Shown: positions 53,500 through 62,201 of the stretch, in pieces
Layout: each line of letters opens with the position of its first letter
Numbering within the stretch: the stretch's first letter is position 1
Source of the DNA: Pseudomonadota bacterium
GTDB taxonomy: Bacteria > Pseudomonadota > Gammaproteobacteria > Steroidobacterales > Steroidobacteraceae
NCBI GenBank assembly: GCA_037200975.1
Contig: JBBCGI010000001.1
Coordinates: 3,679,716 to 3,743,715 of the forward strand
Direction: 5' to 3'
Length of the DNA: 64,000 nt
Program-made: the position numbers and the translations under genes
Notes under the pieces: generated by a model
What the model was told of the DNA's origin: nothing
The model's database searches: none
What the model saw: only the letters and a program-made list of their open reading frames with translations

Positions 53500-54660
53500 A
53501 TGAAGAAGCCTACTCTCGTAAACCACCCGCCCAACGTGGCTCCGCCGCCGGGTAACCACCCGGTCGTCGCACCTATCTACCAGAGCGTCAAGTACGAATT
53601 CGAGACGGTCGACGAGACGCTGAAGATGTTGCGCGGCGAATCGCCGGGTTATTTTTACATGCGCGCGAGCAACCCGACCACGCGCCAGCTCGAGCTCACA
53701 CTCGCGGCGCTGCAGGGGCGCGACGACTGCCTCGCCACCGCGTCGGGGGTCAATGCCATCGCCCAGACGCTGCTCGCGCTGACGAAGCAGGGCGATCACG
53801 TGTTGTTCTTCATCGAGACGTATGGCCCGACGCGCAGCATCATTCGCCGCCTGCTGGCGCGCTTCGGCGTCGAAAACACGATGTTGTCGTTGGAAGATCT
53901 TTCCGGCATCGAAAACGTGCTGGTCACGCGTCCGACGCGACTGGTGCTGTTCGAGAGTCCGACGAATCCGATCACGAAGGTGGCGGACATCGAGCGGATC
54001 GTCGACCTCGCGCACAAACACGATGCGCTCGCGGTGATCGACAACACGTTCGCCGGGTTTCACCAGCACGGCGAATACGACATCGATCTGTTCGTGCACA
54101 GTCTGACCAAGTACGCATCCGGCGCCGGCGACGTGATGGGCGGCGCGGTGATCGGACATCACGAGCTCATCGAAAGCATGCGTCCGGATTTCGCGGTGCT
54201 GGGCGCGTTGCTCGATCCGCACTCGGCATTCCTGATCCAGCGCGGGCTCAAGACCTATTTCGTGCGCTACAGCGCACAGACCGCGAGCGCGCAGAAGATT
54301 GCCGAACACCTCGACAAACATCCGGCGGTCGGCAAGGTTCACTATCCGGGGTTGCCGGGCCATCCGCAGGCGGCGCTGGCGAAAAAGCAGATGCGCGAGG
54401 CCGGCACCGTCGTCAGCTTCGAGTGCAAGAATGGCAGCGAGGCCGCGCGTCACTTCAGTGAAAGGCTCAAACTGTTTGCGCTGACCGCGAGCCTCGGTTC
54501 CACCGAATCGCTGGTGATGGCGCCGCAGCTCATGGGCAGCCGCGACTTCACCGCCGAGCAGGCCAGACAATCGGGGATTTCGCCGAACACGGTGCGATTG
54601 TCGGTCGGGCTCGAGGACATCGACGATCTCATCGCCGATATCGATCAGGCGCTGGCCTAG
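53500..54660 (+). CDS. Trans-sulfuration PLP enzyme (cystathionine gamma-synthase/methionine gamma-lyase family)
   Basis: 386-residue Cys/Met metabolism PLP enzyme. Lys204 (HSLTKYASGAGD) binds PLP; ASGVNAIAQTLLAL, ETYGPT (106-111) and the substrate-binding SLGSTESLVMAP region (about 327-338) fit the family. Members include cystathionine beta- and gamma-lyases, gamma-synthase and methionine gamma-lyase; the exact reaction cannot be fixed by eye. Neighbouring methionine aminotransferase and amidase suggest a sulfur amino acid role. ATG 53500 is 17 nt after the preceding stop. A GGGGACA-core repeat begins just after its TAG. Confidence 0.83.
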   Translation: MKKPTLVNHPPNVAPPPGNHPVVAPIYQSVKYEFETVDETLKMLRGESPGYFYMRASNPTTRQLELTLAALQGRDDCLATASGVNAIAQTLLALTKQGDHVLFFIETYGPTRSIIRRLLARFGVENTMLSLEDLSGIENVLVTRPTRLVLFESPTNPITKVADIERIVDLAHKHDALAVIDNTFAGFHQHGEYDIDLFVHSLTKYASGAGDVMGGAVIGHHELIESMRPDFAVLGALLDPHSAFLIQRGLKTYFVRYSAQTASAQKIAEHLDKHPAVGKVHYPGLPGHPQAALAKKQMREAGTVVSFECKNGSEAARHFSERLKLFALTASLGSTESLVMAPQLMGSRDFTAEQARQSGISPNTVRLSVGLEDIDDLIADIDQALA

Positions 54661-54661
54661 T

Positions 54662-54686
54662 AAAAATAGATCTGTCCCCTTTTTTC
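54662..54686. repeat. GGGGACA-core repeat, single unit (copy 3)
   Basis: One inverted-orientation unit, reading AAATAGATCTGTCCCC followed by six T residues, starts 2 nt after the PLP-enzyme stop. It is the same word as in the arms of the repeat at 19632, but stands alone. In plus orientation the T-run could also assist termination. Confidence 0.8.
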
Positions 54687-54777
54687 TGCGGCGGTGTCTC
54701 AGTTCCGCGCCCCGTCGCTGGACGCACCTCGGGCAACTCGCGATAACGCTGGTTCGTTTTTCGAACCTCGCGAGCTT

Positions 54778-55488
54778 ATGTTGAATCGCCTGAATCCCCT
54801 GACGAATGAGTCCCTGGACGCGCGGCGCACGATCGGTGCGGAGCTGCGCGATCGGCTGCAGGATCTGCCGCCGACTCCGTTCGACTGGGTGTCCTTCGAT
54901 CCCGTGCAGGCGTTGGGCAGCAACGCCATCTCGCCGGATCTGCGCCTTGCGGCGATGACGCGGCTGCTGTGTACCGCCCCGGCGCGTAGCGCGGAACTGC
55001 GCGCCCTGTGGAACGAGTCGGTGCTCACCGGAGCCTACGCGGTGCGAATCGCGCCGCACCTCGGAGGCAGCACTCGCATCAGCGGGATCGCCGGATTGCT
55101 GCACCGACTCGGCGACATCCTGACGCTGCGGGCCATCGCCGTGATCGAACATGCTTCGCGAGTGCGGCTCGACGCCGCCAGCAAGGCCGACCTGTGTGCA
55201 GAACATGGAGGAGAGCAGCTGGAGCGGGCGGTGCGCGCCTGGGCCGTGCCGACGCTGGCCGCCGCGACGGCCGCCGAATGGCGGCGCCTGCGGGAGTTTC
55301 CGGACGCCGCCGCCGATGCCACGACCGTCTATCTGGCGAGGTTGTTCGCCATCGAAGCGACCGCCCCGCAGTTCTGCGCCCCCGGCGCGATCGAACATGC
55401 TGCCGAGGAGCTCGGGCTCGCCCCTAACATCTTGTCCGCGCTCCGCGGGGATGCCACGATAGCAGCGCTGCCGAACAGCCTGCAGTAG
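54778..55488 (+). CDS. HDOD-like protein with degenerate HD motif
   Basis: 236-residue cytoplasmic protein. The middle region (GGSTRISGIAGLLHRLGDILTL, about 95-120) looks like the HDOD helix GLLHDIG, but His-Asp is replaced by LHRLGD, and the following AVRAWAVPTLAAATAAEW recalls the HDOD WGLP..V...H block without its histidine. Thus no metal-dependent hydrolysis is expected, and a signalling/scaffold role is inferred. ATG 54778 is preferred; an earlier start (54694) would overlap the repeat-adjacent spacer and adds a low-complexity N-terminus. Confidence 0.62.
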   Translation: MLNRLNPLTNESLDARRTIGAELRDRLQDLPPTPFDWVSFDPVQALGSNAISPDLRLAAMTRLLCTAPARSAELRALWNESVLTGAYAVRIAPHLGGSTRISGIAGLLHRLGDILTLRAIAVIEHASRVRLDAASKADLCAEHGGEQLERAVRAWAVPTLAAATAAEWRRLREFPDAAADATTVYLARLFAIEATAPQFCAPGAIEHAAEELGLAPNILSALRGDATIAALPNSLQ

Positions 55489-55512
55489 TTGGGCCACCCT
55501 GGGAGGGGTTTC

Positions 55513-57420
55513 ATGAGGATCGCAAGACCGGTTCGCCTGGGCGCGAACCTCGTGGCGGCGTTGTGCCTGTCGGCGCGGGTCCAGGCGGCTCCGACCATCG
55601 CGGAATTCGCCGCCGACACCGATTTCAGTTTTCCAGCGCTTTCCCCGAACGGACAGAAGATCGCCTTCGTCAAACGCGTGGAAGACATACGCCTGCTGGT
55701 GGTGATGGATCTCGTCAAACACGAGACCCGCGGCCTGATGCGCGCCACCAATGACACCTTCGAACTGACCTGGTGCGGGTTCAAGACCGACGATCGGCTG
55801 CTGTGCGGCTTCTCCGGCACCGAATTCTCTGCCGGACAGCCGTACGCCGTGTCGCGCCTGGTGGCGATCGGCGATTCGGGCAAGGAAAAGGCGAAAGTGC
55901 TGATCCAGAACGGCACCCACGGCCAGTCGCAGTTCCAGGACCGCATCATGGACTGGCGGCTCGACGATCCCAAACAGGTCTATATCCAGCTCACCGGCGA
56001 CGAGGGCGGGCCATTTCCGAACGTCTACGCGCTCGATGTCTATTCCGGGCTGACCAGCATCGTGCAGCGCAGCCGCTCGCCCATCCTCAACTGGAAAACC
56101 GACCGCAAGGGCGTGGTGCGATTCGGCTCCGGCTACGATGAAAGGAAGGCCACCTACCTCACGCGCGATTCCGCGGACGACAAGTGGCGCACGCTCGCCA
56201 AGTGGGAGCTTGGCCATGACGATTTCGGCGTCGTCGGCTTCGGGCCGTCGCCCGGCACGCTGCTGGTCGAGGCCGACCACAACGGCCGGAGCGCCATTTT
56301 CGAGATGGATCTGAACGAAAAGAGCGACCGCCAGCTGCTGTTCGCCAACACGGAAGTGGACGTCGGTGGGCCCATCTACTGGCCGGTCGACCGGCGCATC
56401 ATCGGGTTCAGCTACGAGACCGATCGTGTCAAGCGCATGTTGTTCGATGCCGAAGCCGAGAGCATCTATGGCGCGATCGACACGGTCATCCCGAATGCCG
56501 ACAACTACGTGGTCGATGCGTCGCGCGACGGCAACCGGCTGTTGATCGCATCGGAATCCGACGTCCGCCCGTCGCAGTATTTCGTGCTGGACATCGCCGC
56601 GAAGAAACTTTCCAAGATCGGCAGTGCCAATCCGGCGCTGGCCGACAAGCCGTTTCCGCCGATGAAACCGATCTCCATCAAGACGGCCGACGGAAAGCTG
56701 CTGCCCGGTTATCTCACGCTGCCGCTGAACTCCGGCGGCAAGAAGCTCCCGACGGTCGTCTACCCGCATGGCGGGCCTTACTACCGCGACAGCTGGGGCT
56801 TCGACCCGATGGTGCAGTTCATGGCGAGCCGCGGCTTCGCCGTCATCCAGGTGAATTTCCGCGGTTCCACGGGCTACGGCGAAGAATGGTACGAGGCCGG
56901 CCTGCGCAATTGGGGCACGGTGATGGTCGACGACATCACCGCCACCACGAAGTGGGCCATTGCCGAGGGCATTGCCGACCCGGCGCACACCTGCATCGTC
57001 GGCTGGAGCTACGGCGGATATGCCGCCCTCATGAGCGCGGTGCGCGAACCGGACCTGTACAAGTGCGTGGTCAGCATCGCCGGTGTATCGGACCTGCGCG
57101 CACTCGCCAGCGAGCAGCGGCGTTTCTACGGTGGCAAGTTCCGCGCGAAGTACTCGATCGGTGACGACGTGGACGAGCTCAAGGCCGGTTCACCGCTGCG
57201 TTCGCCGGAGAAGATCAAGGCGCCCGTGCTGCTGGTGCACGGCGACGACGACATCCAGGTGGCCATCGATCACAGCCGGCGCATGGCACGCGCGCTCGGC
57301 AGGGAGAAAAAGAAATTCGAGCTGGTCGTCATCAAGGACGGCAACCACTCGTTGTCGCGCTTCGAGTGGCGCGAGACCCTGCTGACGAAACTCGAGGCGT
57401 TCCTCGCCGCCAACAATTAG
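55513..57420 (+). CDS. Exported S9-family prolyl-oligopeptidase-like peptidase, second copy
   Basis: 635-residue serine peptidase with a signal peptide (1-25, ending VQAAP), beta-propeller blades (first LSPNGQKIAFV near 42) and an alpha/beta-hydrolase domain. The triad is Ser499 (GWSYGGYAA), Asp580 (HGDDDIQVA) and His612 (DGNHSLS). It resembles dipeptidyl/acylaminoacyl peptidases of the DPP5 type, acting in the periplasm. GGAGGGG lies 7 nt before ATG 55513. Its stop codon TAG ends on the first base of the left RAYT inverted repeat. Confidence 0.9.
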   Translation: MRIARPVRLGANLVAALCLSARVQAAPTIAEFAADTDFSFPALSPNGQKIAFVKRVEDIRLLVVMDLVKHETRGLMRATNDTFELTWCGFKTDDRLLCGFSGTEFSAGQPYAVSRLVAIGDSGKEKAKVLIQNGTHGQSQFQDRIMDWRLDDPKQVYIQLTGDEGGPFPNVYALDVYSGLTSIVQRSRSPILNWKTDRKGVVRFGSGYDERKATYLTRDSADDKWRTLAKWELGHDDFGVVGFGPSPGTLLVEADHNGRSAIFEMDLNEKSDRQLLFANTEVDVGGPIYWPVDRRIIGFSYETDRVKRMLFDAEAESIYGAIDTVIPNADNYVVDASRDGNRLLIASESDVRPSQYFVLDIAAKKLSKIGSANPALADKPFPPMKPISIKTADGKLLPGYLTLPLNSGGKKLPTVVYPHGGPYYRDSWGFDPMVQFMASRGFAVIQVNFRGSTGYGEEWYEAGLRNWGTVMVDDITATTKWAIAEGIADPAHTCIVGWSYGGYAALMSAVREPDLYKCVVSIAGVSDLRALASEQRRFYGGKFRAKYSIGDDVDELKAGSPLRSPEKIKAPVLLVHGDDDIQVAIDHSRRMARALGREKKKFELVVIKDGNHSLSRFEWRETLLTKLEAFLAANN

Positions 57421-57445
57421 CGGTGCCGGGAAGGGGGTTCCGGGG
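57420..57445. repeat. Left 26-bp inverted repeat of the RAYT unit
   Basis: GCGGTGCCGGGAAGGGGGTT followed by CCGGGG. It contains an internal bulged hairpin (CCGG-GAA / TTC-CGG around GGGGG). It starts on the last base of the upstream stop codon and is the perfect reverse complement of 58447-58472. Confidence 0.85.
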
Positions 57446-57535
57446 TTTCTGGCGAGTTACGTCGCTTTTGCGCAGTTCCGCGCCACAAGATTCACACCGC
57501 AGACTCATCGCCCCGTAGTTCCCCGCGGAGCCAGC

Positions 57536-58426
57536 ATGCCACGCCGTTTGCGCATTCACGTGCCCGGCGGTTTCTATCACGTCACATTGCGCGGCAATCA
57601 CCAGCAAGCGCTGTTCGTCGCGGAACACGACAGGTTGCTGCTGAATCGCATTGTTGCGCGCGCCATCGAGAGATTCGACGTTCGCCTTCATGCCTATTGC
57701 TGGATGACTAATCACCTGCATTTCCTGCTCCAGGTGGGCGCGATTGCGCTCGCGGATCCGATGCGGCAGATCGCGGCTGAATTCGCGCGTGCGATGCAGG
57801 CGAAACTTGCGACCACGGGGCACTTCTTCGAGCGCCGCTACCATGCGTCATTGGTCGACGCCGATTCATACCTTCTCGAACTCCTGCGCTACATCCATTT
57901 GAATCCTGTCAGGGCGCGCATTGCGGCGGACGCAGCCGGGTACCGCTGGTCGAGTCACCACGCTTACCTGGACTCGCGGGAGGAACCTTGGGTTACGACG
58001 GACTTCGTTCTGGCGATGTTCTCCGCCGATCGCCGTCGGGGGCAATCCGCGTATCGGGCCTTTGTCGGATGCGGCGACGATGTCCTGTGGCGACCGCCCG
58101 TGGACAAGAGCGGCAATCAGCTTGCGGTTCTCGGTAGTGACGAGTTCAGTCAGCGCGCGCAAAAACTGTCTGTGGCACCGAAACCCTCGATGGCCACGGG
58201 TAGTTTGACCGACCTCATTGCCGAAGCATGTCGCCGCTTTGAGGTCGATTCCGCGCGGCTGGCCGCGCCGGGGCGCGATCGGTTCCTCACCAAGGTTCGA
58301 GCCTGGATCGCACATCAGTCACGGGATCGGAAAATCGCGTCCCTCGCCGCGGTTGCTCGAGAGCTGGGCCGTGACGAATCGACGTTGCGCGAGGCGATGC
58401 GCCTGCACAAGAACGAAGTGGACTAG
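57536..58426 (+). CDS. REP-associated tyrosine transposase (RAYT, Y1/HUH)
   Basis: 296-residue single-strand DNA transposase. The HUH motif is His60-Leu-His62 (NHLHFLLQ), the catalytic Tyr119 lies in RYIHLNPVRARI, and the N-terminus MPRRLRIHVPGGFYHVTLRG is typical of the TnpA-REP/Y1 family. A C-terminal extension (about 220-296, LTDLIAEACRRFEVD and ESTLREAMRLH) resembles a DnaA-C-like helix-turn-helix, found in a RAYT subgroup. RAYTs mobilise or maintain REP palindromes and are vertically inherited single copies. Start ATG has GGAG upstream. The gene stands between its own inverted repeats. Confidence 0.9.
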   Translation: MPRRLRIHVPGGFYHVTLRGNHQQALFVAEHDRLLLNRIVARAIERFDVRLHAYCWMTNHLHFLLQVGAIALADPMRQIAAEFARAMQAKLATTGHFFERRYHASLVDADSYLLELLRYIHLNPVRARIAADAAGYRWSSHHAYLDSREEPWVTTDFVLAMFSADRRRGQSAYRAFVGCGDDVLWRPPVDKSGNQLAVLGSDEFSQRAQKLSVAPKPSMATGSLTDLIAEACRRFEVDSARLAAPGRDRFLTKVRAWIAHQSRDRKIASLAAVARELGRDESTLREAMRLHKNEVD

Positions 58427-58446
58427 AAGGGGTGCCGAGGCGTAAC

Positions 58447-58472
58447 CCCCGGAACCCCCTTCCCGGCACCGC
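58447..58472. repeat. Right 26-bp inverted repeat of the RAYT unit
   Basis: Perfect inverse of 57420-57445. Together with GGTGCCG at 58431-58437 it can also fold into a local hairpin (pairing with CGGCACC, 58464-58470), which may help end the icd transcript coming from the other side. Confidence 0.85.
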
Positions 58473-58479
58473 TAGACCG

Positions 58480-59790
58480 CTACATGTTCCGGATCAGCGC
58501 ATCGCCGAATTCCGAGCACTTCACTTCTTTGGCGCCTTCCATCAGTCGCGCGAAATCGTAGGTCACCGTCTTTTGCGCGATGGTCTTGTCCATCGCCGAG
58601 ATGATCGCGTCGGCGGCTTCCGTCCAGCCCAGGTACCGCAGCATCATCTCGCCGGACAGGATGACCGAACCCGGATTCACCTTGTCCTGGTCGGCGTACT
58701 TCGGCGCCGTACCGTGCGTGGCTTCGAACACCGCGTGGCCGGTGATGTAGTTGATGTTCGCGCCCGGGGCGATGCCGATGCCGCCCACCTGCGCCGCCAG
58801 CGCATCCGATAGATAGTCGCCGTTCAGATTCGTGGTGGCGATGACGTCGAACTCATCCGGACGCGTCAGCACCTGCTGCAGCGCGATGTCCGCGATCGCG
58901 TCCTTCACGAGAATCTTGCCGCTCTTGAGCGCCGCCGCCTGCTCATCGTTCGCGGCCTTCTCGCCCGACGCGGCCTTGGTGCGGCCCCACTGTTCCCAGG
59001 TGTAGAACTGCTCGCCGAATTCCTTCTCCGCCAGCGCATACGCCCAGTTGCGGAACGCACCCTCGGTGAATTTCTGGATGTTGCCCTTGTGGACGATGGT
59101 GACGTTGCGGCGCTTGTTCTCGATCGCGTACAGCAGCGCGGCCCTGAACAGCCGCTCGGTGCCTTCCTGCGACACGGGCTTGAACCCGATGCCCGAGGTA
59201 TCCGGGAAGCGGATCTTGGCGTACGCCTTGGGGAACGCTTCCTTGAATAGCGCTTTGAACTTCTTCGCGTCTTCGGTGCCGTGTTCGAATTCGATGCCGG
59301 CGTAAATGTCTTCCGTGTTCTCGCGGAAGATCACCATGTCGACCTTCTCGGGCGCCTTGACGGGCGAGGGCACGCCCTTGAACCAGCGCACCGGCCGCAG
59401 GCAGACGTACAGATCCAACATCTGCCGCAGCGCGACGTTCAACGAACGGATGCCACCACCGATCGGCGTGGTCAGCGGACCTTTGATGGACACGAGATAT
59501 TCGCGGCAGGCCTCGACGGTTTCGTCGGGCAGCCAGTTGTTGAAGGCCTTGAACGACTTCTCGCCCGCGTAGATCTCGAGCCACTGGATTTTCTTCTTGC
59601 CGCCGTAGGCCTTGGCGACCGCGGCGTCCATGACACGGACGCTGGCATGCCAGATGTCCGGCCCGGTGCCGTCGCCGATGATGAACGGGATGATCGGCTG
59701 ATCCGGTACCGTCAGCTGGCCGTTCTTGATGGAGATCTTTGCTCCGCCGACTGGCGGCGTGACTTTAGGACTCGTGGGCGTGGTAGCCAT
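58480..59790 (-). CDS. icd: NADP-dependent isocitrate dehydrogenase
   Basis: 436-residue TCA-cycle enzyme that makes 2-oxoglutarate and NADPH. It aligns with E. coli Icd: regulatory Ser116 in [12 protein letters not shown] (AceK phosphorylation site), NADP determinants in [17 protein letters not shown] and the C-terminal TYDFARLM, ending in [13 protein letters not shown]. Length is slightly above the E. coli enzyme owing to an N-terminal extension. It is divergent from aguA across 84 nt and its 3' end faces the RAYT unit. Confidence 0.96.
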   Translation of the reverse strand: MATTPTSPKVTPPVGGAKISIKNGQLTVPDQPIIPFIIGDGTGPDIWHASVRVMDAAVAKAYGGKKKIQWLEIYAGEKSFKAFNNWLPDETVEACREYLVSIKGPLTTPIGGGIRSLNVALRQMLDLYVCLRPVRWFKGVPSPVKAPEKVDMVIFRENTEDIYAGIEFEHGTEDAKKFKALFKEAFPKAYAKIRFPDTSGIGFKPVSQEGTERLFRAALLYAIENKRRNVTIVHKGNIQKFTEGAFRNWAYALAEKEFGEQFYTWEQWGRTKAASGEKAANDEQAAALKSGKILVKDAIADIALQQVLTRPDEFDVIATTNLNGDYLSDALAAQVGGIGIAPGANINYITGHAVFEATHGTAPKYADQDKVNPGSVILSGEMMLRYLGWTEAADAIISAMDKTIAQKTVTYDFARLMEGAKEVKCSEFGDALIRNM

Positions 59791-59874
59791 CGTGTTGTCT
59801 TTCTCGCTGAATCACGGGGGGATGGAAGGGCCGCGATGCTAGCACACGGGCTTCGCTACAATCCCCCGCGCACC

Positions 59875-60987
59875 ATGGCCAAAACGATCGACAGTACCCC
59901 GGCCGCTGACGGCTTCTCCATGCCCGCCGAATGGGCGCCACACGCCGGCTGCTGGATGCTCTGGCCCGAGCGGCCTGACAACTGGCGCGCGGGCGCTCAG
60001 CCCGCGCAGCGCGCGTTTGGCGAAGTCGCAGCGGCCATCGCACGCTTCGAACCGGTCAGCGTCGGTGTGTCGGCTGCGCACTACGAATTCGCGCGGGCCC
60101 AGCTCGCGCCGCACATCCGCGTGGTGGAGATTTCGCACGACGATTCGTGGATGCGCGACGTCGGGCCCACGTTCGTCACCAACAGGAAAGGCGTGCGCCG
60201 CGGAGTGGACTGGCGCTTCAACGCCTGGGGCGGCCTGCGAGGCGGCCTGTATTTTCCCTGGGACCAGGACGACGCGGTGGCCCGCAAGGTGCTCGAGATC
60301 GAGGAATGTGACCGCTACCGCGCGCCGCTGATCAACGAGGGCGGGGCCATCCACGTCGACGGGCAAGGCACCGCGCTGGTCACCGAACAATGTCTGCTGA
60401 ATCCGAATCGCAACCCGGAGCTGTCCCGCGAACAGGTCGAGGACCATCTGAAGTCTTACCTTGGAGTGCAGGCGGTCGTCTGGCTGGGCGACGGCGTGGT
60501 CGAAGACGAAACGGGCGGACACATCGACAACATGGCCTGCTTCGTGAAGCCGGGCGTCGTCGCGCTGCACTGGACCGACGACGAACGCGACCCTCAGCAC
60601 GTGGTTTCCCTGGATGCGCTCGAGCGGCTCAAGGCGGCGCGTGACGCGCGCGGGCGCCGATTCCGCGTGATCAAGCTGCCGATGCCCGGTCCGCTCGAAC
60701 TGACGGCGGCGGAGGCAGCCGGCGTGCTCGCGCGCGAGAACACGCAGACGCGGACCGCCGGAGCGCGGCTGGCCGGTTCGTACGTCAATTTCTACATCGC
60801 GAACAAGGGCATCGTGATGCCGCTGCTCGACCCGAAAACCGACCGGTCCGCGGCCGCGAAACTGCGACGGGCATTTCCGGGCCGGCAGGTCGTCGGCGTG
60901 GCGGCGCGCGAGATCCTGTTAGGCGGCGGAAACATCCACTGCATCACCCAGCAGGTTCCCGCCGGCAGGCCACTGCATGACGATTGA
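59875..60987 (+). CDS. aguA: Agmatine deiminase AguA
   Basis: 370-residue guanidine-modifying enzyme converting agmatine to N-carbamoylputrescine. The nucleophile is Cys356 (GGGNIHCITQQVP); WMRDVGPTF (about 92-100), ETGGHIDN and the start MPAEWAPHAGCWMLWP are family-typical. It feeds arginine-derived agmatine into putrescine; the next enzyme (AguB) is not in the window. ATG 59875 follows CACC with a TACAAT -10-like word at 59857-59862 upstream. It is separate from the polyamine island at 40-51 kb but functionally linked. Confidence 0.93.
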   Translation: MAKTIDSTPAADGFSMPAEWAPHAGCWMLWPERPDNWRAGAQPAQRAFGEVAAAIARFEPVSVGVSAAHYEFARAQLAPHIRVVEISHDDSWMRDVGPTFVTNRKGVRRGVDWRFNAWGGLRGGLYFPWDQDDAVARKVLEIEECDRYRAPLINEGGAIHVDGQGTALVTEQCLLNPNRNPELSREQVEDHLKSYLGVQAVVWLGDGVVEDETGGHIDNMACFVKPGVVALHWTDDERDPQHVVSLDALERLKAARDARGRRFRVIKLPMPGPLELTAAEAAGVLARENTQTRTAGARLAGSYVNFYIANKGIVMPLLDPKTDRSAAAKLRRAFPGRQVVGVAAREILLGGGNIHCITQQVPAGRPLHDD

Positions 60988-61043
60988 ACAGCCCATCGGG
61001 GTCTCTACAATGGCGATCACTTTGCTGGACGCCGGGAAATAAC

Positions 61044-61874
61044 GTGGCCGAACGAGCGATTCCAAGACGCGATCTTCCCGACCGGCTGCGCGTGCGGCCA
61101 GGCTCGCGGCCGAAGCTTTCCGATGGAGAAGCCGATCGTTGCTTCGGCTGGGACAAGGACAAGGCGATCGCGGCGACCGCCGAGAACCTGACGCGTCTCG
61201 AAGAACTGCAATACAAGATGTACGCCGACCAGCGCTTCGCGATGTTGGTGGCGCTGCAGGCCATCGACGGCGGCGGCAAGGACAGCACCATCCGGCGTGT
61301 GTTTGGCGCGTTCAACCCCCAAGGGTGCACGGTCACCGCGTTCAAGGGCCCGACTTCCGACGAGCTGCGTCACGACTACCTGTGGCGCATCCATCGTCAT
61401 GCACCGCCGCGGGGCGAGATCGCGGTGTTCAATCGCTCGCATTACGAAGACGTGCTCATCGTGCGCGTCAACGACCTGGTGCCGGAGGACGTCTGGAGCC
61501 GGCGCTACGAGCAGATCAACGAATTCGAGCGCCTGCTGGATGCCTGCGGCACCCGCGTTGTAAAAATTTTCCTGCAGATCAGCAAGGAAGAGCAGCGCGT
61601 GCGTTTCGCCGAGCGCCTGTCCGACAGGCGCAAGAACTGGAAATTCGATACCGGCGATCTGGAGAAGCGGCACCAGTGGGCGGCCTACACGCGGGCGTTC
61701 GAGTCGATGTTTGCGCGCTGCTCCACCGATCACGCGCCATGGTACGTAGTGCCCGCAAATCGCAAATGGTTCAGGGATTTCGCGGTATCACAGCTGCTTA
61801 TCTACGAATTCGAGCAGCTGCCGCTGCGGTTTCCGGCTCCTAACTTCGATCCGAAGACTATCAAGCTGGTGTGA
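61044..61874 (+). CDS. Polyphosphate kinase 2 family protein
   Basis: 276-residue PPK2-family phosphotransferase. The P-loop reads AIDGGGKDSTI (73-83), the lid/Walker B region FNRSHYEDVLIVRV (about 131-144), and the ending KWFRDFAVSQLLIYEFEQLP is typical. Such enzymes transfer phosphate between polyphosphate and nucleoside mono- or diphosphates. The single-domain length fits class I (NDP) or III (NMP/NDP) forms; the class cannot be set by eye. GTG 61044 has GGGA 6 nt upstream. It lies 56 nt after aguA. Confidence 0.9.
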   Translation: MAERAIPRRDLPDRLRVRPGSRPKLSDGEADRCFGWDKDKAIAATAENLTRLEELQYKMYADQRFAMLVALQAIDGGGKDSTIRRVFGAFNPQGCTVTAFKGPTSDELRHDYLWRIHRHAPPRGEIAVFNRSHYEDVLIVRVNDLVPEDVWSRRYEQINEFERLLDACGTRVVKIFLQISKEEQRVRFAERLSDRRKNWKFDTGDLEKRHQWAAYTRAFESMFARCSTDHAPWYVVPANRKWFRDFAVSQLLIYEFEQLPLRFPAPNFDPKTIKLV

Positions 61875-61956
61875 GGCGTCGCGAAGGTTGATAGGAGGGG
61901 CTCGAAAACTCGCATGTCGGCATCCAGCGACGATTGACTACTAAGCCGGAAATTGT

Positions 61957-61965
61957 TGTTAGACT
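61957..61965 (+). promoter_or_regulatory. Extended -10 promoter candidate for the second small basic protein
   Basis: TGT-TAGACT resembles an extended -10 element 44 nt before ATG 62010, with TTGACT (61934-61939) 20 nt upstream. It matches the word upstream of the paralogue at 51218. Confidence 0.4.
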
Positions 61966-62009
61966 ACGCCCCTCGATTTACCCACCACACGTTTCGAGAG
62001 GACTCCGGA

Positions 62010-62201
62010 ATGGCCAAGAAGAAAGGTGCTCGGCACATGCGCGAATGGTCGGAAGGCGACATGAAGAAGCTGCGCGCCTTCGCCAAGGCGAAGACTTCGG
62101 CGCGTGTGGCCGCGCAGAAGCTGGGTCGCTCGCCCGGTGCGGTGCGCTACAAGGCCATGATGGAAGGCGTGTCCTTCCGCTCCATCAATCGCAAGAAGTA
62201 A
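62010..62201 (+). CDS. Small basic HTH-like protein, paralogue B
   Basis: 63-residue Lys/Arg-rich protein. Residues 13-52 (WSEGDMKKLRAFAKAKTSAR, AAQKLGRSPGAVRYKA) match the core of the 51218 protein almost position for position, with the HTH-like segment and FRSIN near the end. It lacks the basic tail of paralogue A. DNA binding is inferred from charge and helix pattern. GAGAGGA precedes ATG. It abuts the convergent TPR protein: its stop ends at 62201 and the other begins at 62202. Confidence 0.85.
   Translation: MAKKKGARHMREWSEGDMKKLRAFAKAKTSARVAAQKLGRSPGAVRYKAMMEGVSFRSINRKK

Larger units (their letters stand above)
57420..58472 (+). mobile_element. RAYT unit: transposase framed by 26-bp inverted repeats
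   Basis: A REP-associated tyrosine transposase gene (57536-58426) lies between perfect 26-bp inverted repeats (57420-57445 and 58447-58472). The unit sits exactly between the peptidase stop codon and the stop of convergent icd (58480), so insertion disrupted no gene. REP-like sequences, rather than classical transposon ends, typically border such domesticated genes. Confidence 0.8.

Noticed and set aside
53320-56988. A 1222-codon open frame on the minus strand spanning three plus-strand genes
   Set aside because: Its product is Arg/His/Ala-rich without any domain, it crosses genes and intergenic repeats, and the opposite strand encodes well-conserved enzymes. Long antisense frames are expected in GC-rich DNA.
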